Below are positions 13,509-33,527 of a stretch of 64,000 bases of DNA, piece after piece. Source of the stretch: Corynebacterium halotolerans YIM 70093 = DSM 44683. GTDB taxonomy: Bacteria > Actinomycetota > Actinomycetes > Mycobacteriales > Mycobacteriaceae. A model generated the notes under the pieces. It was not told the origin of the DNA and did not search any database. It worked only from the letters and a program-made list of their open reading frames with translations. Location: NCBI RefSeq assembly GCF_000341345.1, contig NC_020302.1, positions 1,468,075 to 1,532,074 on the forward strand, read 5' to 3'. How positions within the stretch are numbered: position 1 is the first letter of the stretch; the number at the start of each line of letters is the position of its first letter. Both the position numbers and the translations under genes were made by a program.

Positions 13509-16016
13509 ATGCTCATTGCACAGAACTGGGTGACCGGACTGCTGGGTCACGCCAACGACAACTGGAGCGTCAGCGCCGAGGAGCTCGACGCCGGCTTCGT
13601 CCGCGTCGGCTTCGAGACCGAGGGCCACGAGCCCATCCCGGAGACCACCGGCCCGCTGGTGCTCGGCCGCGTCAGCGGGATCGAGGAGCTGACCGGCTTC
13701 AAGAAGCCGATCCGCTACTGCCAGGTCGACGTGGGCCGGGCCAACGGCAGCGGTGAGCCGCAGGGCATCATCTGCGGTGCCCGCAACTTCGCCGAGGGCG
13801 ACCTCGTCGTCGTGGCCCTGCCGGGCGCCGAGCTGCCGGGCGGGTTCAAGATCTCCGCCCGCGAGACCTACGACCACGTCTCCGAGGGGATGATCTGCTC
13901 CGCCGCCGAGCTCGGCCTGGCGGACAAGCAGAACTCCGGCATCATCACCCTGTCCGACGACTACGGGCAGCCGGGCGACGACGCCCGCGAACTGATCGGC
14001 CTGCACGACACCGTCTTCGACGTCAACATCACCCCGGACCGCGGTTACGCCCTGTCCGCCCGCGGGCTCACCCGTGAGCTGGCCTCCGCCTTCGACCTGG
14101 TTTTCTCCGATCCGGCGGAGAACCCGGCCGTGGCCGGCGTGGACACCTCTGCCGTGCCCGCCGCCTCCGGTGAGCTCCTCGGCGTCGACGTGCGCGAGGA
14201 GACGAAGGCCATCCGCTTCGGCCTGCGCAAGGTCAGCGGCATCGACCCGAGCGTCGAGTCCCCCTACTGGCTGCAGCGCGAGCTCATGCTCTCCGGCCAG
14301 CGCTCCGTCAACGCCACCACCGACGTGACCAACTACGTCATGCTCCTGCTCGGTCAGCCGATGCACGCCTTCGACGCCGGCAGGATCACCGGTGGCCTCA
14401 CCGTCCGCAACGCGGGAGCGGGGGAGAAGTTCGAGACCCTCGACCATGTCACCCGCGAGCTCAGCTCCGAGGACGTGGTCATCTGCGATGAGACCGGTAT
14501 CCAGTCGATGGCCGGGGTGATGGGCGGCACCAGCTCCGAGATCTCAGAGACCACCACCGACGTCTACTTCGAGGCGGCGACCTGGGACCCGAAGACCGTG
14601 GCGCGTACCTCCCGCCGCCACAAGCTCAGTTCCGAGTCCTCCCGCCGTTTCGAGCGCGGCGTCGACCCGGCCGTCGTGGAGGTGGCCCTCGACATCGCCT
14701 GCGCCCTCCTCGTCGAGATCGCGGGTGGCACCGTCGAGGCCGGCCGCACCCTCATCGGCGAGGTGCCGGGCATGCCGACGATCGGCATGCGCGCGACCCA
14801 CCCGTCCGAGCTGGCCGGGGTCGAGTACCCGCGGGAGACCGTCATCAACCGCCTGCGCGAGGTCGGTTGCGACGTCGTCGACGAGGGCGAGACACTGCAG
14901 GTGACCCCGCCGACCTGGCGCACCGACATCGGCATGCCCGCCGACCTGGTCGAGGAGGTCCTGCGCCTGGAGGGCCTCGAGGACATCCCGCTGGTCCTGC
15001 CGACCCCGGCCGGCGGCCGCGGCCTGACGCGGGAGCAGCGCCGCCGCCGCGCCGTCGGCCACGCCCTGGCCTACAACGGCTACGCGGAGATCCTGCCGAG
15101 CCCGTTCATCGCCAACGACACCTTCGACGCCTGGGAGCTGGGCGGGGACGACCCGCGCCGCAACGCCGTCACCGTGCAGAACCCGCTCGAGGCCGACCGG
15201 GCGATCCTGGGCACCACCCTGCTGCCGTCCATGCTCGACGCCGTCGCCCGCAACGTCGCCCGCGGCCGCACGGATGTCGCCCTGTTCGGCCTGCAGCAGG
15301 TCTCCTTCGCCCGCGAGGACGTCTCCCCGATGCCGTCGGTGGACTCCCGTCCCGACGAGGAGACCGTGCGCCGGCTGCTGGACTCCCTGCCCGAGCAGCC
15401 GCTGCACGTGGCCACCGTCGGCACCGGCAGGATCGAGTTCGAGGGCCCGTGGGGTAACGGCCGGGCCTACAGCTACGCCGACGCCATCGAGTCCGCCCGC
15501 GTGGTGGCCCGTGGGGCCGGCGTCGAGCTGGAGGTCGAGTCGGCCGAGCACCTGCCGTGGCACCCGGGCCGCTGCGCCGCGCTCAAGGTCGGGGACCGGG
15601 TCGTCGGCCACGCCGGCGAGCTGCACCCGCAGATTCTGGAGCGGCTCGAGCTGCCCGCGCGCACCTGCGCCATGGAGCTCGACGTCACCGCCCTGCCGCT
15701 GGAGGAGAAGCTCCCGGCCCCGGTGCTGTCCGCCTACCCGGCGCTGCACCAGGACATCGCGCTCGTCGTCGACGAGTCCGTCCCCGCCGAGACCGTCCGC
15801 AAGGTCGTCGCGGAAGGCGCCGGCGAGCTGCTCGAGTCCGTCGAACTCTTCGACATCTTCCACGGCGAGCAACTGGGCGAGGACCGCAAGTCCCTGGCCT
15901 TCTCCCTGCTCTTCCGCGCCGGCGACCGCACGCTGACCGACGAGGAGGTCAACGTGCACCGGCTTGCCGCCGCCGAGCTGGCCAAGGAGCGACTCGGCGC
16001 CGAGCTACGCGCCTGA
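13509..16016 (+). CDS. pheT: Phenylalanine-tRNA ligase beta subunit
   Basis: 835 aa, the normal actinobacterial length. Domains in order: N-terminal EMAP/tRNA-binding-like module (residues ~45-155, RYCQVDVGRANGSGEPQGIICGARNFAEGD), B3/B4 editing domain (EDVVICDETGIQSMAGVMGG), B5, catalytic-like core (PLEADRAILGTTLLPSMLDAV) and the C-terminal FDX-ACB anticodon-binding domain (PALHQDIALVVDESVPAETV). GAAGGAGA lies about 8 nt before the ATG. It is translated with pheS and edits mischarged Tyr-tRNA(Phe). Confidence 0.98.
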   Translation: MLIAQNWVTGLLGHANDNWSVSAEELDAGFVRVGFETEGHEPIPETTGPLVLGRVSGIEELTGFKKPIRYCQVDVGRANGSGEPQGIICGARNFAEGDLVVVALPGAELPGGFKISARETYDHVSEGMICSAAELGLADKQNSGIITLSDDYGQPGDDARELIGLHDTVFDVNITPDRGYALSARGLTRELASAFDLVFSDPAENPAVAGVDTSAVPAASGELLGVDVREETKAIRFGLRKVSGIDPSVESPYWLQRELMLSGQRSVNATTDVTNYVMLLLGQPMHAFDAGRITGGLTVRNAGAGEKFETLDHVTRELSSEDVVICDETGIQSMAGVMGGTSSEISETTTDVYFEAATWDPKTVARTSRRHKLSSESSRRFERGVDPAVVEVALDIACALLVEIAGGTVEAGRTLIGEVPGMPTIGMRATHPSELAGVEYPRETVINRLREVGCDVVDEGETLQVTPPTWRTDIGMPADLVEEVLRLEGLEDIPLVLPTPAGGRGLTREQRRRRAVGHALAYNGYAEILPSPFIANDTFDAWELGGDDPRRNAVTVQNPLEADRAILGTTLLPSMLDAVARNVARGRTDVALFGLQQVSFAREDVSPMPSVDSRPDEETVRRLLDSLPEQPLHVATVGTGRIEFEGPWGNGRAYSYADAIESARVVARGAGVELEVESAEHLPWHPGRCAALKVGDRVVGHAGELHPQILERLELPARTCAMELDVTALPLEEKLPAPVLSAYPALHQDIALVVDESVPAETVRKVVAEGAGELLESVELFDIFHGEQLGEDRKSLAFSLLFRAGDRTLTDEEVNVHRLAAAELAKERLGAELRA

Positions 16017-16017
16017 G

Positions 16018-16069
16018 TCTCCCGCGTAGCCTCAGGGGGCGGCGTCACCGGTTCCGGGAGATTGCTTTT
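16018..16069 (+). terminator. Possible terminator after pheT
   Basis: TCTCCCG (16018-16024) can pair with CGGGAGA (16055-16061), and TTGCTTTT follows. The loop is long (30 nt), so strength is uncertain. Confidence 0.4.
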
Positions 16070-16126
16070 CATGACGGCCCGTCGGCTCCGGGCGCTGGGG
16101 TCGGGCGAGGCTGGCCCCGGGGTCGG

Positions 16127-16158
16127 GCCCACCGGGACCGTGGATGCGGTCGGTGGGC
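16127..16158 (+). promoter_or_regulatory. Strong hairpin upstream of argC
   Basis: GCCCACCG-GG-ACCG and CGGT-CGGTGGGC form a 12-bp stem with a 2-nt bulge and TGGATG loop. It has no T tract. It ends ~100 nt upstream of the predicted argC promoter, so it may end pheST transcription or bind a factor. Nothing else was recognised in 16070-16240. Confidence 0.4.
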
Positions 16159-16241
16159 TCCCTGCGCTCGACCGCCCGGTGAGGGCGGGGGAGATAAGCG
16201 GCCGTATGTTCCGGAATTCTCTTGCGCGCCCTCATGAATAG

Positions 16242-16268
16242 TTTGCACCGGGTTGCATAATTGCGTAT
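16242..16268 (+). promoter_or_regulatory. Candidate ArgR operator overlapping the argC promoter
   Basis: TTGCATAA (16253-16260) equals the left half of the mycobacterial ARG box as I remember it. It is followed directly by the similar TTGCGTAT (16261-16268) and preceded by TTGCACCG (16242-16249). A -10-like CATAAT (16256-16261) overlaps. The half-sites are direct rather than inverted, so the assignment is tentative; argR within the operon supports it. Confidence 0.45.
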
Positions 16269-16278
16269 GGTGGCTGCC

Positions 16279-17322
16279 ATGACGATCAAGGTTGCAGTCG
16301 CCGGTGCCTCGGGTTACGCGGGCGGGGAGATCCTCCGCCTGCTGCTCGGTCACCCCAAGTACCTGTCCGGCGAACTCGAGATCGGCGCCCTGACCGCCGG
16401 TTCCTCCGCCGGCACGCCCTTCCATGAGGTCATGCCGCAGTTCCCGCAGCTGGCCGACCGTGTCCTCGAGGACACCACCCCCGAGGTGCTCGCTGGCCAC
16501 GACGTTGTCTTCCTCGGGCTGCCCCACGGCCACTCCGCCGAGATCGGCCGGCAGCTATCGGATGAGACCGTGGTCATCGACTGTGCCGCCGATTTCCGCC
16601 TCCGGGACAAGGGGGAGTGGGCGCACTACTACGGCGGTGAGCACGCCGGCACCTGGCCCTACGGCATCCCCGAGATGCCCGGCCACCGCGAGGAGATCGC
16701 GAACGCCACCCGCATCGCCGTCCCGGGTTGTTTCCCGACGGGCGCGACGATCGCCATGCTGCCCGCGGTCGCGGCCGGCCTGATCACCCCGGACATCGCC
16801 TTCGTCTCCGTCACCGGTGTCTCCGGGGCGGGCAAGAAGGCCGCCGTCCCGCTGCTCGGTGCCGAGATGATGGGCAATCTGCGCGCCTACAACACCTCCG
16901 GCAGGCACCGCCACACCCCGGAGATCGCCCAGAACCTCTCCGAGGTCACCGACGAGGACATCAACGTCAGCTTCACCCCCGTCCTGGCCCCGCTGCCGCG
17001 CGGCATCCTCACCACGGCCAGCGCGCCGCTGAAGGAGGGCGTCACCGCGGACGCCGCCTACGAGACCTACCGGGCCTTCTACAGCGACGAACCCTTCGTC
17101 CACCTGCTGCCGGAGGGGCACCAGCCCCAGACCCAGGCGGTCCTCGGCTCGAACATGTGCCACGTGCAGGTCGAGGTCGACGGGCGCGCCGGCCGGCTCG
17201 TGGTCACCGCCGCCCTCGACAACCTCACCAAGGGCACCGGCGGGGCGGCCGTGCAGTGCATGAACCTCGCGCTCGGCCTCCCCGAGACCGCAGGCCTGCC
17301 GCAGGTCGGCGTCGCTCCCTGA
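16279..17322 (+). CDS. argC: N-acetyl-gamma-glutamyl-phosphate reductase
   Basis: 347 aa. It reduces N-acetylglutamyl phosphate to the semialdehyde with NADPH, third step of arginine synthesis. The nucleotide-binding start [18 protein letters not shown] and the active-site VPGCFPTGA (Cys151) are present, as is [10 protein letters not shown] 16279 gives the standard family N-terminus ([12 protein letters not shown]). Upstream ATG 16267 would suit a leaderless message from the CATAAT box and cannot be excluded. First gene of the arg cluster. Confidence 0.97.
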   Translation: MTIKVAVAGASGYAGGEILRLLLGHPKYLSGELEIGALTAGSSAGTPFHEVMPQFPQLADRVLEDTTPEVLAGHDVVFLGLPHGHSAEIGRQLSDETVVIDCAADFRLRDKGEWAHYYGGEHAGTWPYGIPEMPGHREEIANATRIAVPGCFPTGATIAMLPAVAAGLITPDIAFVSVTGVSGAGKKAAVPLLGAEMMGNLRAYNTSGRHRHTPEIAQNLSEVTDEDINVSFTPVLAPLPRGILTTASAPLKEGVTADAAYETYRAFYSDEPFVHLLPEGHQPQTQAVLGSNMCHVQVEVDGRAGRLVVTAALDNLTKGTGGAAVQCMNLALGLPETAGLPQVGVAP

Positions 17323-17357
17323 TCCTTATTCCTCCCTCGACCCAGAAAGCCTCTCGT

Positions 17358-18518
17358 ATGAGCAGCATCGGCATCACCGCACCCGCCGGATTCTCGGCGG
17401 CTGCCCTCCCGGCCGGCATCAAGGCCTCCGGAAATCCGGACATGGCGCTCGTCGTCAACAACGGCCCCGAGTACCACGCGGCGGGCGTGTTCACCCGCAA
17501 CCGCGTCGTCGCCTCCCCGGTGAAGCTGACCCGCCGCGCCGTGGCCGACGGCCGGCTGCGTGCCGTCCTCTACAACGCCGGCAACGCCAACGCCTGCAAC
17601 GGCGTCCAGGGTGACCGCGACGCCGATGAGCTGCAGCGGCGCACCGCCGATCTCCTCGGTATGGAGCCGGACGACGTCGCGGCCTGCTCGACCGGGCTGA
17701 TCGGCGAACTGCTGCCCATGGACAAGCTGCGCGACGGCGTCGACCGCCTGGCCGGCGACCTCGGCGACCACGGGCACGCCGCCGCGGAGGCCATCATGAC
17801 CACCGACCTGGTGGCCAAGGAGACCTGGGTCGAGGGCGACGGCTGGGTCATCGGCGGCATGGGCAAGGGCGTGGGCATGATGGCCCCGTCCCTGGCCACC
17901 ATGCTCGTGTGCCTGACCACTGACGCCTCCGCCACCCCGGAGATGCTCGACACCGCGCTGCGTGCGGCCACGAAGGTCACCTTCGACACCCTCGACATCG
18001 ACGGATCCACCTCCACCAACGACACCGTTCTGCTGCTGGCCTCCGGCGCCTCCGGCGTCACCCCGGGCCAGGAGGAGCTCAACGACGCGGTCCACGAGGC
18101 CTGCTCCCTCCTGGCCGCCCAGATGCAGGCCGACGCCGAGGGGGTGACCAAGCGGGTCACCATCACCGTGGAGGGCACCGGCGACGACGGCCAGGCCCTC
18201 AACGCCGCCCGCACCCTGGGCCGTGACAACCTGTTCAAGTGCGCCATGTTCGGTTCCGACCCCAACTGGGGGCGCGTGCTCGCGGCCGTCGGGATGGCCG
18301 ACGCCGACATGGACCCGGAGCACATCTCGGTGTACTTCAACGGGGAGGCCGTCTGCGTGGACACCACCGGCACCCCCGGCGCCCGCGACGTCGACCTCTC
18401 CGGGGTCGACATCGAGGTGCTGGTGGACCTGGGCACCGGTGGGCCGGGCCGTGCCACCGTGCGCACCACCGATCTCTCGCACGAGTACGTGGAGATCAAC
18501 TCCGCGTACAGCACCTAG
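17358..18518 (+). CDS. argJ: Glutamate N-acetyltransferase/amino-acid acetyltransferase (ornithine acetyltransferase)
   Basis: 386 aa. ArgJ moves the acetyl group from N-acetylornithine to glutamate, making the pathway cyclic. The self-cleavage motif [14 protein letters not shown] is intact; the Ala-Thr bond before Thr181 is cut and that Thr becomes the nucleophile of the beta chain. Other family blocks are NAGNANACNG and [15 protein letters not shown]. No argA is present in the window, as expected for an ArgJ-type cyclic pathway. It starts 35 nt after argC. Confidence 0.97.
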   Translation: MSSIGITAPAGFSAAALPAGIKASGNPDMALVVNNGPEYHAAGVFTRNRVVASPVKLTRRAVADGRLRAVLYNAGNANACNGVQGDRDADELQRRTADLLGMEPDDVAACSTGLIGELLPMDKLRDGVDRLAGDLGDHGHAAAEAIMTTDLVAKETWVEGDGWVIGGMGKGVGMMAPSLATMLVCLTTDASATPEMLDTALRAATKVTFDTLDIDGSTSTNDTVLLLASGASGVTPGQEELNDAVHEACSLLAAQMQADAEGVTKRVTITVEGTGDDGQALNAARTLGRDNLFKCAMFGSDPNWGRVLAAVGMADADMDPEHISVYFNGEAVCVDTTGTPGARDVDLSGVDIEVLVDLGTGGPGRATVRTTDLSHEYVEINSAYST

Positions 18519-18531
18519 AGGAAGGCCGGCG

Positions 18532-19475
18532 ATGAACGACATAGAGATGGAGTCCCTGAGCTCCGAGGTCAGGGCCAATGTGCTGGCCGAGGCCCTGCCC
18601 TGGCTGCAGCACTTCCGCGACAAGATCGTCGTGGTCAAGTACGGCGGCAACGCCATGGTCGACGAGGAGCTCAAGGCCGCCTTCGCCGCGGACATGGTTT
18701 TCCTGCGCACCGTGGGCGCCAAGCCCGTGGTCGTGCACGGCGGCGGCCCGCAGATCTCGGCGATGCTCGAGCGCGTCGGCCTGGAGGGCGAGTTCAAGGG
18801 CGGCTTCCGGGTGACCACCCCGGAGGTCATGGACGTCGTGCGCATGGTGCTCTTCGGCCAGGTCGGGCGGGATTTAGTCGGCCTGATCAACTCGCACGGG
18901 CCCTACGCCGTGGGCACCTCCGGTGAGGACGCCGGGCTGTTCACCGCCACCAAACGGCTCGTGGAGGTCGAGGGGGAGCCCACCGACATCGGACTGGTCG
19001 GCGACATCACCGACGTCAACCCGGCCGCGCTCATGGACATCATCGAGGCCGGCCGCATCCCGGTGGTCTCGACGATCGCCCCGGGCGAGGACGGCGAGGT
19101 CTACAACATCAACGCCGACACCGCCGCCGGCGCACTCGCCGCGGCCATCGGCGCCGAGCGGCTGCTCATCCTCACCAATGTCGAGGGCCTGTACACGGAC
19201 TGGCCGAACAAGGACTCCCTGGTCTCCAAGATCCAGCTCACCGAGCTGGCGGACATCCTGCCGGGTCTCGACTCCGGCATGATTCCCAAGATGGAGTCCT
19301 GCCTGCGTGCGGTCCAGGGCGGTATCTCCGCCGCGCACGTCATCGACGGGCGCATCGCCCACTCCGTCATCCTCGAGCTGCTGACAATGGGTGGCATCGG
19401 CACCATGGTGCTGCCGGATGTCTACGACCGCGACAACTACCCCGAGGGAACCGTCTTCAGGAAGGACGACGCCAA

Positions 19476-19479
<4 letters not shown>
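18532..19479 (+). CDS. argB: Acetylglutamate kinase
   Basis: 315 aa, amino-acid kinase fold. It phosphorylates N-acetylglutamate, the usual arginine-feedback step. Visible motifs: [10 protein letters not shown] (phosphate-binding Lys), [42 protein letters not shown] and [14 protein letters not shown] [10 protein letters not shown]. The N-terminal helix ([19 protein letters not shown]) typical of arginine-inhibited hexameric enzymes is present. AGAGGAAG overlaps the argJ stop and lies just before the ATG. It overlaps argD by 4 bp (ATGA). Confidence 0.98.
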
Positions 19480-22112
<2,633 letters not shown>

Positions 22113-22131
22113 GCCCCCGGTATCCTCATCA

Positions 22132-22164
22132 GCGGATCATCTCCGCAGCACATGCACGTACTTT
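22132..22164 (+). promoter_or_regulatory. Hairpin and possible promoter before argG
   Basis: GCGGA/TCCGC (22132-22136/22142-22146) forms a short hairpin 20 nt after argR. A -10-like TACTTT follows at 22159-22164. argG may therefore have its own promoter; no ARG box was found here. Confidence 0.3.
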
Positions 22165-22199
22165 TACCGATTCAACCCCTTAACACAAGGAGAACAGAC

Positions 22200-24844
<2,645 letters not shown>

Positions 24845-24859
24845 CACGACCGATCGCTG

Positions 24860-24894
24860 GAGGCCGGGCAGGGGAGTGGCTCCTGCCCGGCCTC
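24860..24894 (+). terminator. Hairpin terminator after argH
   Basis: A perfect 13-bp stem GAGGCCGGGCAGG / CCTGCCCGGCCTC with a 9-nt loop, 15 nt after the argH stop. It has no U tract, which is common for high-GC actinobacterial terminators. Confidence 0.7.
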
Positions 24895-24964
24895 TGCGTA
24901 TCCGGGGGTTCCGGGGTTGCCTCCACTGCGGCGGGAACGCGCGCGGCGGGTACGATGAGCACTC

Positions 24965-25153
24965 ATGAGTATTGATCCGAAGCTGCTCGATGTGCTCGCC
25001 TGCCCGAAGGACAAGGGACCGCTGACCTATCTGGAGAAGGAGCAGATCCTGGTGAACGAGCGGCTCGGCATCGCCTACCGTATCGACGACGGCATCCCCG
25101 TCATGCTCATCGACGAGGCCGTCGAGTGGCCGTCGGCCGACTCCCAGCCCTGA
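24965..25153 (+). CDS. Trm112-like small protein
   Basis: 62 aa. [17 protein letters not shown] and [15 protein letters not shown] match the Trm112/UPF0434 (YcaR-type) family. These are small partner proteins of methyltransferases; bacterial roles are poorly known. Only one Cys-x2-Lys arm remains (CPKDKG), so the zinc site is incomplete. TACGAT (24951-24956) lies 8 nt before the ATG with no ribosome binding site, suggesting a leaderless mRNA. tyrS follows 64 nt later. Confidence 0.85.
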   Translation: MSIDPKLLDVLACPKDKGPLTYLEKEQILVNERLGIAYRIDDGIPVMLIDEAVEWPSADSQP

Positions 25154-25217
25154 CACGGCAGATTTCCCCCACATCAACGTTTCGCAGATTTCATTCCATA
25201 AGGACCCCACGAACCCC

Positions 25218-26483
25218 ATGAACATCATCGACGAACTGTCCTGGCGCGGGCTGATCAATCAGTCCACCGATCTCGACGAGCTGAAGAAGGCCACCGAAGC
25301 GGGACCGATCACCCTGTACTGCGGTTTCGACCCGACCGGCCCCTCGCTTCACGCCGGGCACCTCGTCCCGCTGCTGATGCTGTACCGCTTCCAGCGGGCG
25401 GGCCACCGTCCGTTGGTGCTCGCGGGCGGCGCCACCGGCATGATCGGCGATCCACGCGATGTCGGCGAGCGGAGCATGAACGACGCCGGCACCGTCGAAG
25501 ACTGGGCGGGACGGATCTCAGGGCAGCTCCAGCGCTTCGTGTCCTTCGAGGGCGACAACGCCGCCGTGCTGGTCAACAATAACGACTGGACGAAGGACAT
25601 GTCCGTCATCAGCTTCCTGCGCGACGTCGGCAAGCATTTCTCCCTGAACACCATGCTCTCCCGCGACACCGTCAAGCGGCGTCTGGAGAATGACGGCATC
25701 TCCTACACCGAGTTCTCCTACATGCTGCTGCAGGCCAACGACTTCGTGCAGCTGCGCCGCAACTACGACTGCGTGCTGCAGGTCGGCGGTGGCGACCAGT
25801 GGGGCAACCTCGTCGCCGGCGTGGACCTCAACCGCCGTATCGACGGCGCGACCGTGCACGCCCTGACCGTTCCGCTGGTCACCGACTCCGAGGGCAAGAA
25901 GTTCGGCAAGTCCACCGGCGGTGGCAGCCTCTGGCTCGACCCCGAGATGACCAGCCCGTACACCTGGTACCAGTACTTCATCAACGCCGCCGACGCCGAC
26001 GTCATCCGCTACCTGCGCTGGTTCACCTTCCTCACCCAGGAAGAGCTCGCCGAGCTGGAGACCGAGGTCGCCGAGCGCCCGTTCAAGCGTGAGGCGCAGC
26101 GTCGACTCGCCCGCGAGATGACCAACCTCGTCCATGGTGAGGAAGCGACCGTGGCGGTCGAGCTGGCCGCCCAGGCCCTGTTCGGCAAGGCCGAGCTGGC
26201 CGACCTCGACGAGAGGACCCTCGCGTCCGCGGTATCCGAGACCGAGGTGTTCGAGGTACGGGCCGGAGAGCCCCGCACCATCGTGGACCTGCTCGTCGGC
26301 GCCGGCCTGGTCGACTCCCGCGGCGCTGCCCGTCGTGCCATCAAGGAGGGCGGTGCCTACGTCAACAACGTCCGCATCGAGTCCGAGGAGTGGGAGCCGG
26401 CTACCGAGGATCTCCTGCACGGCACGTGGCTGGTGCTGCGCCGCGGCAAGAAGAACTTCGCCGGCGTGAAGATCAACGGCTGA
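25218..26483 (+). CDS. tyrS: Tyrosine-tRNA ligase
   Basis: 421 aa, bacterial TyrRS type I. HIGH-class motif HAGH (residues 45-48) after [13 protein letters not shown]-class motif KFGKS (228-232); tyrosine-pocket YMLLQANDF and [10 protein letters not shown]. The C-terminal S4 domain ([20 protein letters not shown]) binds tRNA. AAGGA lies 14 nt before the ATG, which is longer than usual. No T-box was seen. Confidence 0.98.
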   Translation: MNIIDELSWRGLINQSTDLDELKKATEAGPITLYCGFDPTGPSLHAGHLVPLLMLYRFQRAGHRPLVLAGGATGMIGDPRDVGERSMNDAGTVEDWAGRISGQLQRFVSFEGDNAAVLVNNNDWTKDMSVISFLRDVGKHFSLNTMLSRDTVKRRLENDGISYTEFSYMLLQANDFVQLRRNYDCVLQVGGGDQWGNLVAGVDLNRRIDGATVHALTVPLVTDSEGKKFGKSTGGGSLWLDPEMTSPYTWYQYFINAADADVIRYLRWFTFLTQEELAELETEVAERPFKREAQRRLAREMTNLVHGEEATVAVELAAQALFGKAELADLDERTLASAVSETEVFEVRAGEPRTIVDLLVGAGLVDSRGAARRAIKEGGAYVNNVRIESEEWEPATEDLLHGTWLVLRRGKKNFAGVKING

Positions 26484-26503
26484 TTTCCACGGTTTCACCT
26501 CGA

Positions 26504-26537
26504 CGTCCCGCCTCCCGAAGCATGGAGGCGGGGCGTT
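26504..26537 (+). terminator. Terminator after tyrS
   Basis: CGTCCCGCCTCC / GGAGGCGGGGCG forms a 12-bp stem with one G-T pair, followed by TTTGCGTTT. It separates tyrS from the rRNA promoters. Confidence 0.85.
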
Positions 26538-26557
26538 TGCGTTTCTGACCTGGGGAT

Positions 26558-26586
26558 TTGTTTGTTCCCGGGGTGCTGAGTACATT
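26558..26586 (+). promoter_or_regulatory. rRNA operon promoter, upstream copy
   Basis: TTGTTT (26558-26563) and TACATT (26581-26586) with a 17-nt spacer. It sits ~95 nt upstream of a second promoter, the arrangement expected of tandem rrn promoters. Confidence 0.5.
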
Positions 26587-26654
26587 TAAGCGAGTCGCCG
26601 CGAGGCAGGGGAACACCTCCTGAAGAGCAAGGTGACAGCGAGATTAACTCAAAG

Positions 26655-26684
26655 TTGACTTCTCTTGAAGAGAATGACTAGAGT
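26655..26684 (+). promoter_or_regulatory. rRNA operon promoter, downstream copy
   Basis: TTGACT (26655-26660) and TAGAGT (26679-26684) with an 18-nt spacer in locally A/T-rich sequence. This is the best -35/-10 pair in the window. Confidence 0.75.
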
Positions 26685-26743
26685 TAAAAATCCAGCCGCC
26701 AGGAACGAATCCGAGACGATCGGATGAGGGCATGGCGTGTGAA

Positions 26744-26772
26744 TGTTGTGTGAGAACTCAATAGTGTGCCAA
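26744..26772 (+). promoter_or_regulatory. rrn leader antitermination element (boxA-like)
   Basis: TGTTGTGTGAGAACTCAATA and the following GTGTGCC closely match the conserved mycobacterial/corynebacterial rrn leader motif that carries boxA. A second copy lies before 23S at 28972-28998. The remainder of the 485-nt leader (26677-27161) has no gene. A 9-nt element GGGTCGTGG (27060-27068) pairs with the spacer after 16S. Confidence 0.7.
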
Positions 26773-27161
26773 TGTACTTTTTATTTTTGTCTGTGACGTT
26801 GGTTGTGTCGTTGGTTGCCCGGCTGGCCGGTCCCTGTGGGGATGGGTTGGTGGGTGTGTGCCGGGTGGCCTTGTGGAAATGGGGCCACTGTAAAGAAATG
26901 ACACCACTACTTGGTGGTGGTGTGTGTTTCCGGTGCGTGGACGTGCAACACAATTTGGTTGCGGATGCCGGCCCTTGTTTTCAGCCCCGTCGGGTGTGGG
27001 GGTCGGTGGAAGTTTATGCAGTAAAATTATTTTGGACAATCATGAGCGCCACGGCTTTCGGGTCGTGGTGTGCTGGTTGTTCGTTTTGTTGGGTTCGGGC
27101 TTTCTACGCCTGGAAACATCCCTTCTTGAGACGGGTCTTGTGCTTGTTTTGAGGTTTGTTT

Positions 27162-32155
<4,994 letters not shown>

Positions 32156-32270
32156 ACCCCCACACGGGGATTGGATGTGCACCCACGCAACGAACCTGAA
32201 AACATGTTCGCGTCCACTATGCAGTATCTGACACAACACGTCAGGACCCCACCACGGGGCCCCACGACTG

Positions 32271-32389
32271 TGTCGGTGGTTGATAGCGGCAGGGACACGC
32301 CCGGACCCATTCCGAACCCGGAAGCTAAGCCTGCCCGCGCTGATGGTACTGCACCCGGGAGGGTGTGGGAGAGTAAGTTACCGCCGACC
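32271..32389 (+). rRNA. rrf: 5S ribosomal RNA
   Basis: About 119 nt. Terminal helix GTCGGTGG (32272-32279) / CCGCCGAC (32381-32388), with the conserved CCCATTCCGAACCCGGAAGC loop in between. The spacer 32156-32270 holds no tRNA. Confidence 0.93.
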
Positions 32390-32407
32390 AAAAACTTAAA
32401 AGAGAAG

Positions 32408-32457
32408 AGGCGTGGTCTGTCGAGTTGAGAATCTTCTCCTCGGCAGGCCACGCCTTT
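32408..32457 (+). terminator. rRNA operon terminator
   Basis: A long stem AGGCGTGG-T-CTGTCGAG against CTCGGCAGG-CCACGCCT with a 14-nt loop and a short T tract, 18 nt after 5S. Confidence 0.88.
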
Positions 32458-32593
32458 GTCATTGTGCCGTCCCACCCGGGGCGTGGATCCGCCGGCCGAA
32501 CGGGTAAACTCGGGCTACTACGAGTACCCCCAGTGATCAGGGGCCGCGTATCCCGTCGCTGGCCCGAGAACGAGAACCGGAAAGAGATACCGC

Positions 32594-33517
32594 ATGTCCG
32601 ATCGCCCGTCGCGTGACCACCGCTCCGATGACCGCCGCGGGGGCGATGGTCACCGGCCTCGCCGTCCGCACTCCGGCGGCCGAGGGGACCGCAATGAACG
32701 CAACGGCCGCAACGACCGTCGTGGCCGAAACGACCGCCAGGATCGGCAGGGCGGTCAGCGGAGCCACGCCCAGCGGGGCGGGAGCGATCGTCCGGAGAAG
32801 TTCCGGAGCGGCCCGCAGCGTTCCGGTTTCCGTGAGGAGCGGCTGAACAAGCGGCTCTCCGAGCCCGATCTGCCCGACGATGTCGACATCAACGATCTCG
32901 ATCCGCTCGTGCTGCAGGATCTGAGGGTGTTGTCCAAGGACAACGCCGATGCAGTGGCCAAGCACATGATCATGGCGGCCACCCTCATGGAGGACGATCC
33001 GCAGCTTGCGCTGCGCCACGCCCGCGCCGCCAAGGACCGGGCCGGCCGCGTCGCCGTCGCCCGGGAAACCAACGGCATCGCCGCCTACCGGGCGGGGGAG
33101 TGGAAGGAAGCACTCTCCGAGTTGCGTGCCGCCCGCCGGATGTCCGGCGGCCCGGGTCTGCTGGCCGTCATGGCCGACTGCGAGCGCGGCCTCGGGCGTC
33201 CGCAGAAGGCCATCGACCTGAGCCGTTCCGAGGAGGCCCGGGAGCTGGACGCGGAGTCGCGGGTCGAGCTGGCCATTGTCATCGCCGGCGCGCGACTGGA
33301 CATGGGACAGGCCGAGAGCGCCATCGTCACCCTTCAGCGCCTGAATCCGGATCTGAACTCCACGGGACCGTCCGCCGCGCGGCTGTCCTACGCCTACGCC
33401 GATGCGCTGGCCGCCGCCGGCCGCACGGAGGAGGCGAAGGAGTGGTTCCGCCACGCCGACAAGATCGACGAGGACGGGATGCTCGACGCCGCAGAGCGCC
33501 TGAACGAGCTCAGCTAG
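32594..33517 (+). CDS. TPR-like protein with an Arg/Gly/Asn/Asp-rich disordered N-terminus
   Basis: 307 aa. Residues 1-85 are low complexity (RGGDGHRPRRPHSGGRGDRN, NDRRGRNDRQDR), strongly basic and disordered, resembling RNA-binding RGG segments. The rest is helical repeat: MAATLMEDDPQLALRHARAA, GIAAYRAGEWKEALSELRAA, ADCERGLGRPQKAIDLSRSE and YADALAAAGRTEEAKEWFRH are tetratricopeptide-like units. It corresponds in position to Rv1691 (from memory). Function unknown; protein or RNA scaffolding is an inference. It is 11 nt upstream of the HAD phosphatase gene. Confidence 0.8.
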   Translation: MSDRPSRDHRSDDRRGGDGHRPRRPHSGGRGDRNERNGRNDRRGRNDRQDRQGGQRSHAQRGGSDRPEKFRSGPQRSGFREERLNKRLSEPDLPDDVDINDLDPLVLQDLRVLSKDNADAVAKHMIMAATLMEDDPQLALRHARAAKDRAGRVAVARETNGIAAYRAGEWKEALSELRAARRMSGGPGLLAVMADCERGLGRPQKAIDLSRSEEARELDAESRVELAIVIAGARLDMGQAESAIVTLQRLNPDLNSTGPSAARLSYAYADALAAAGRTEEAKEWFRHADKIDEDGMLDAAERLNELS

Positions 33518-33527
33518 AGTCGGGCGC

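Noticed and set aside
16728..17357. Upstream extension of argJ by 210 codons
   Set aside because: The extension is argC read in another frame; argJ homology starts at ATG 17358.
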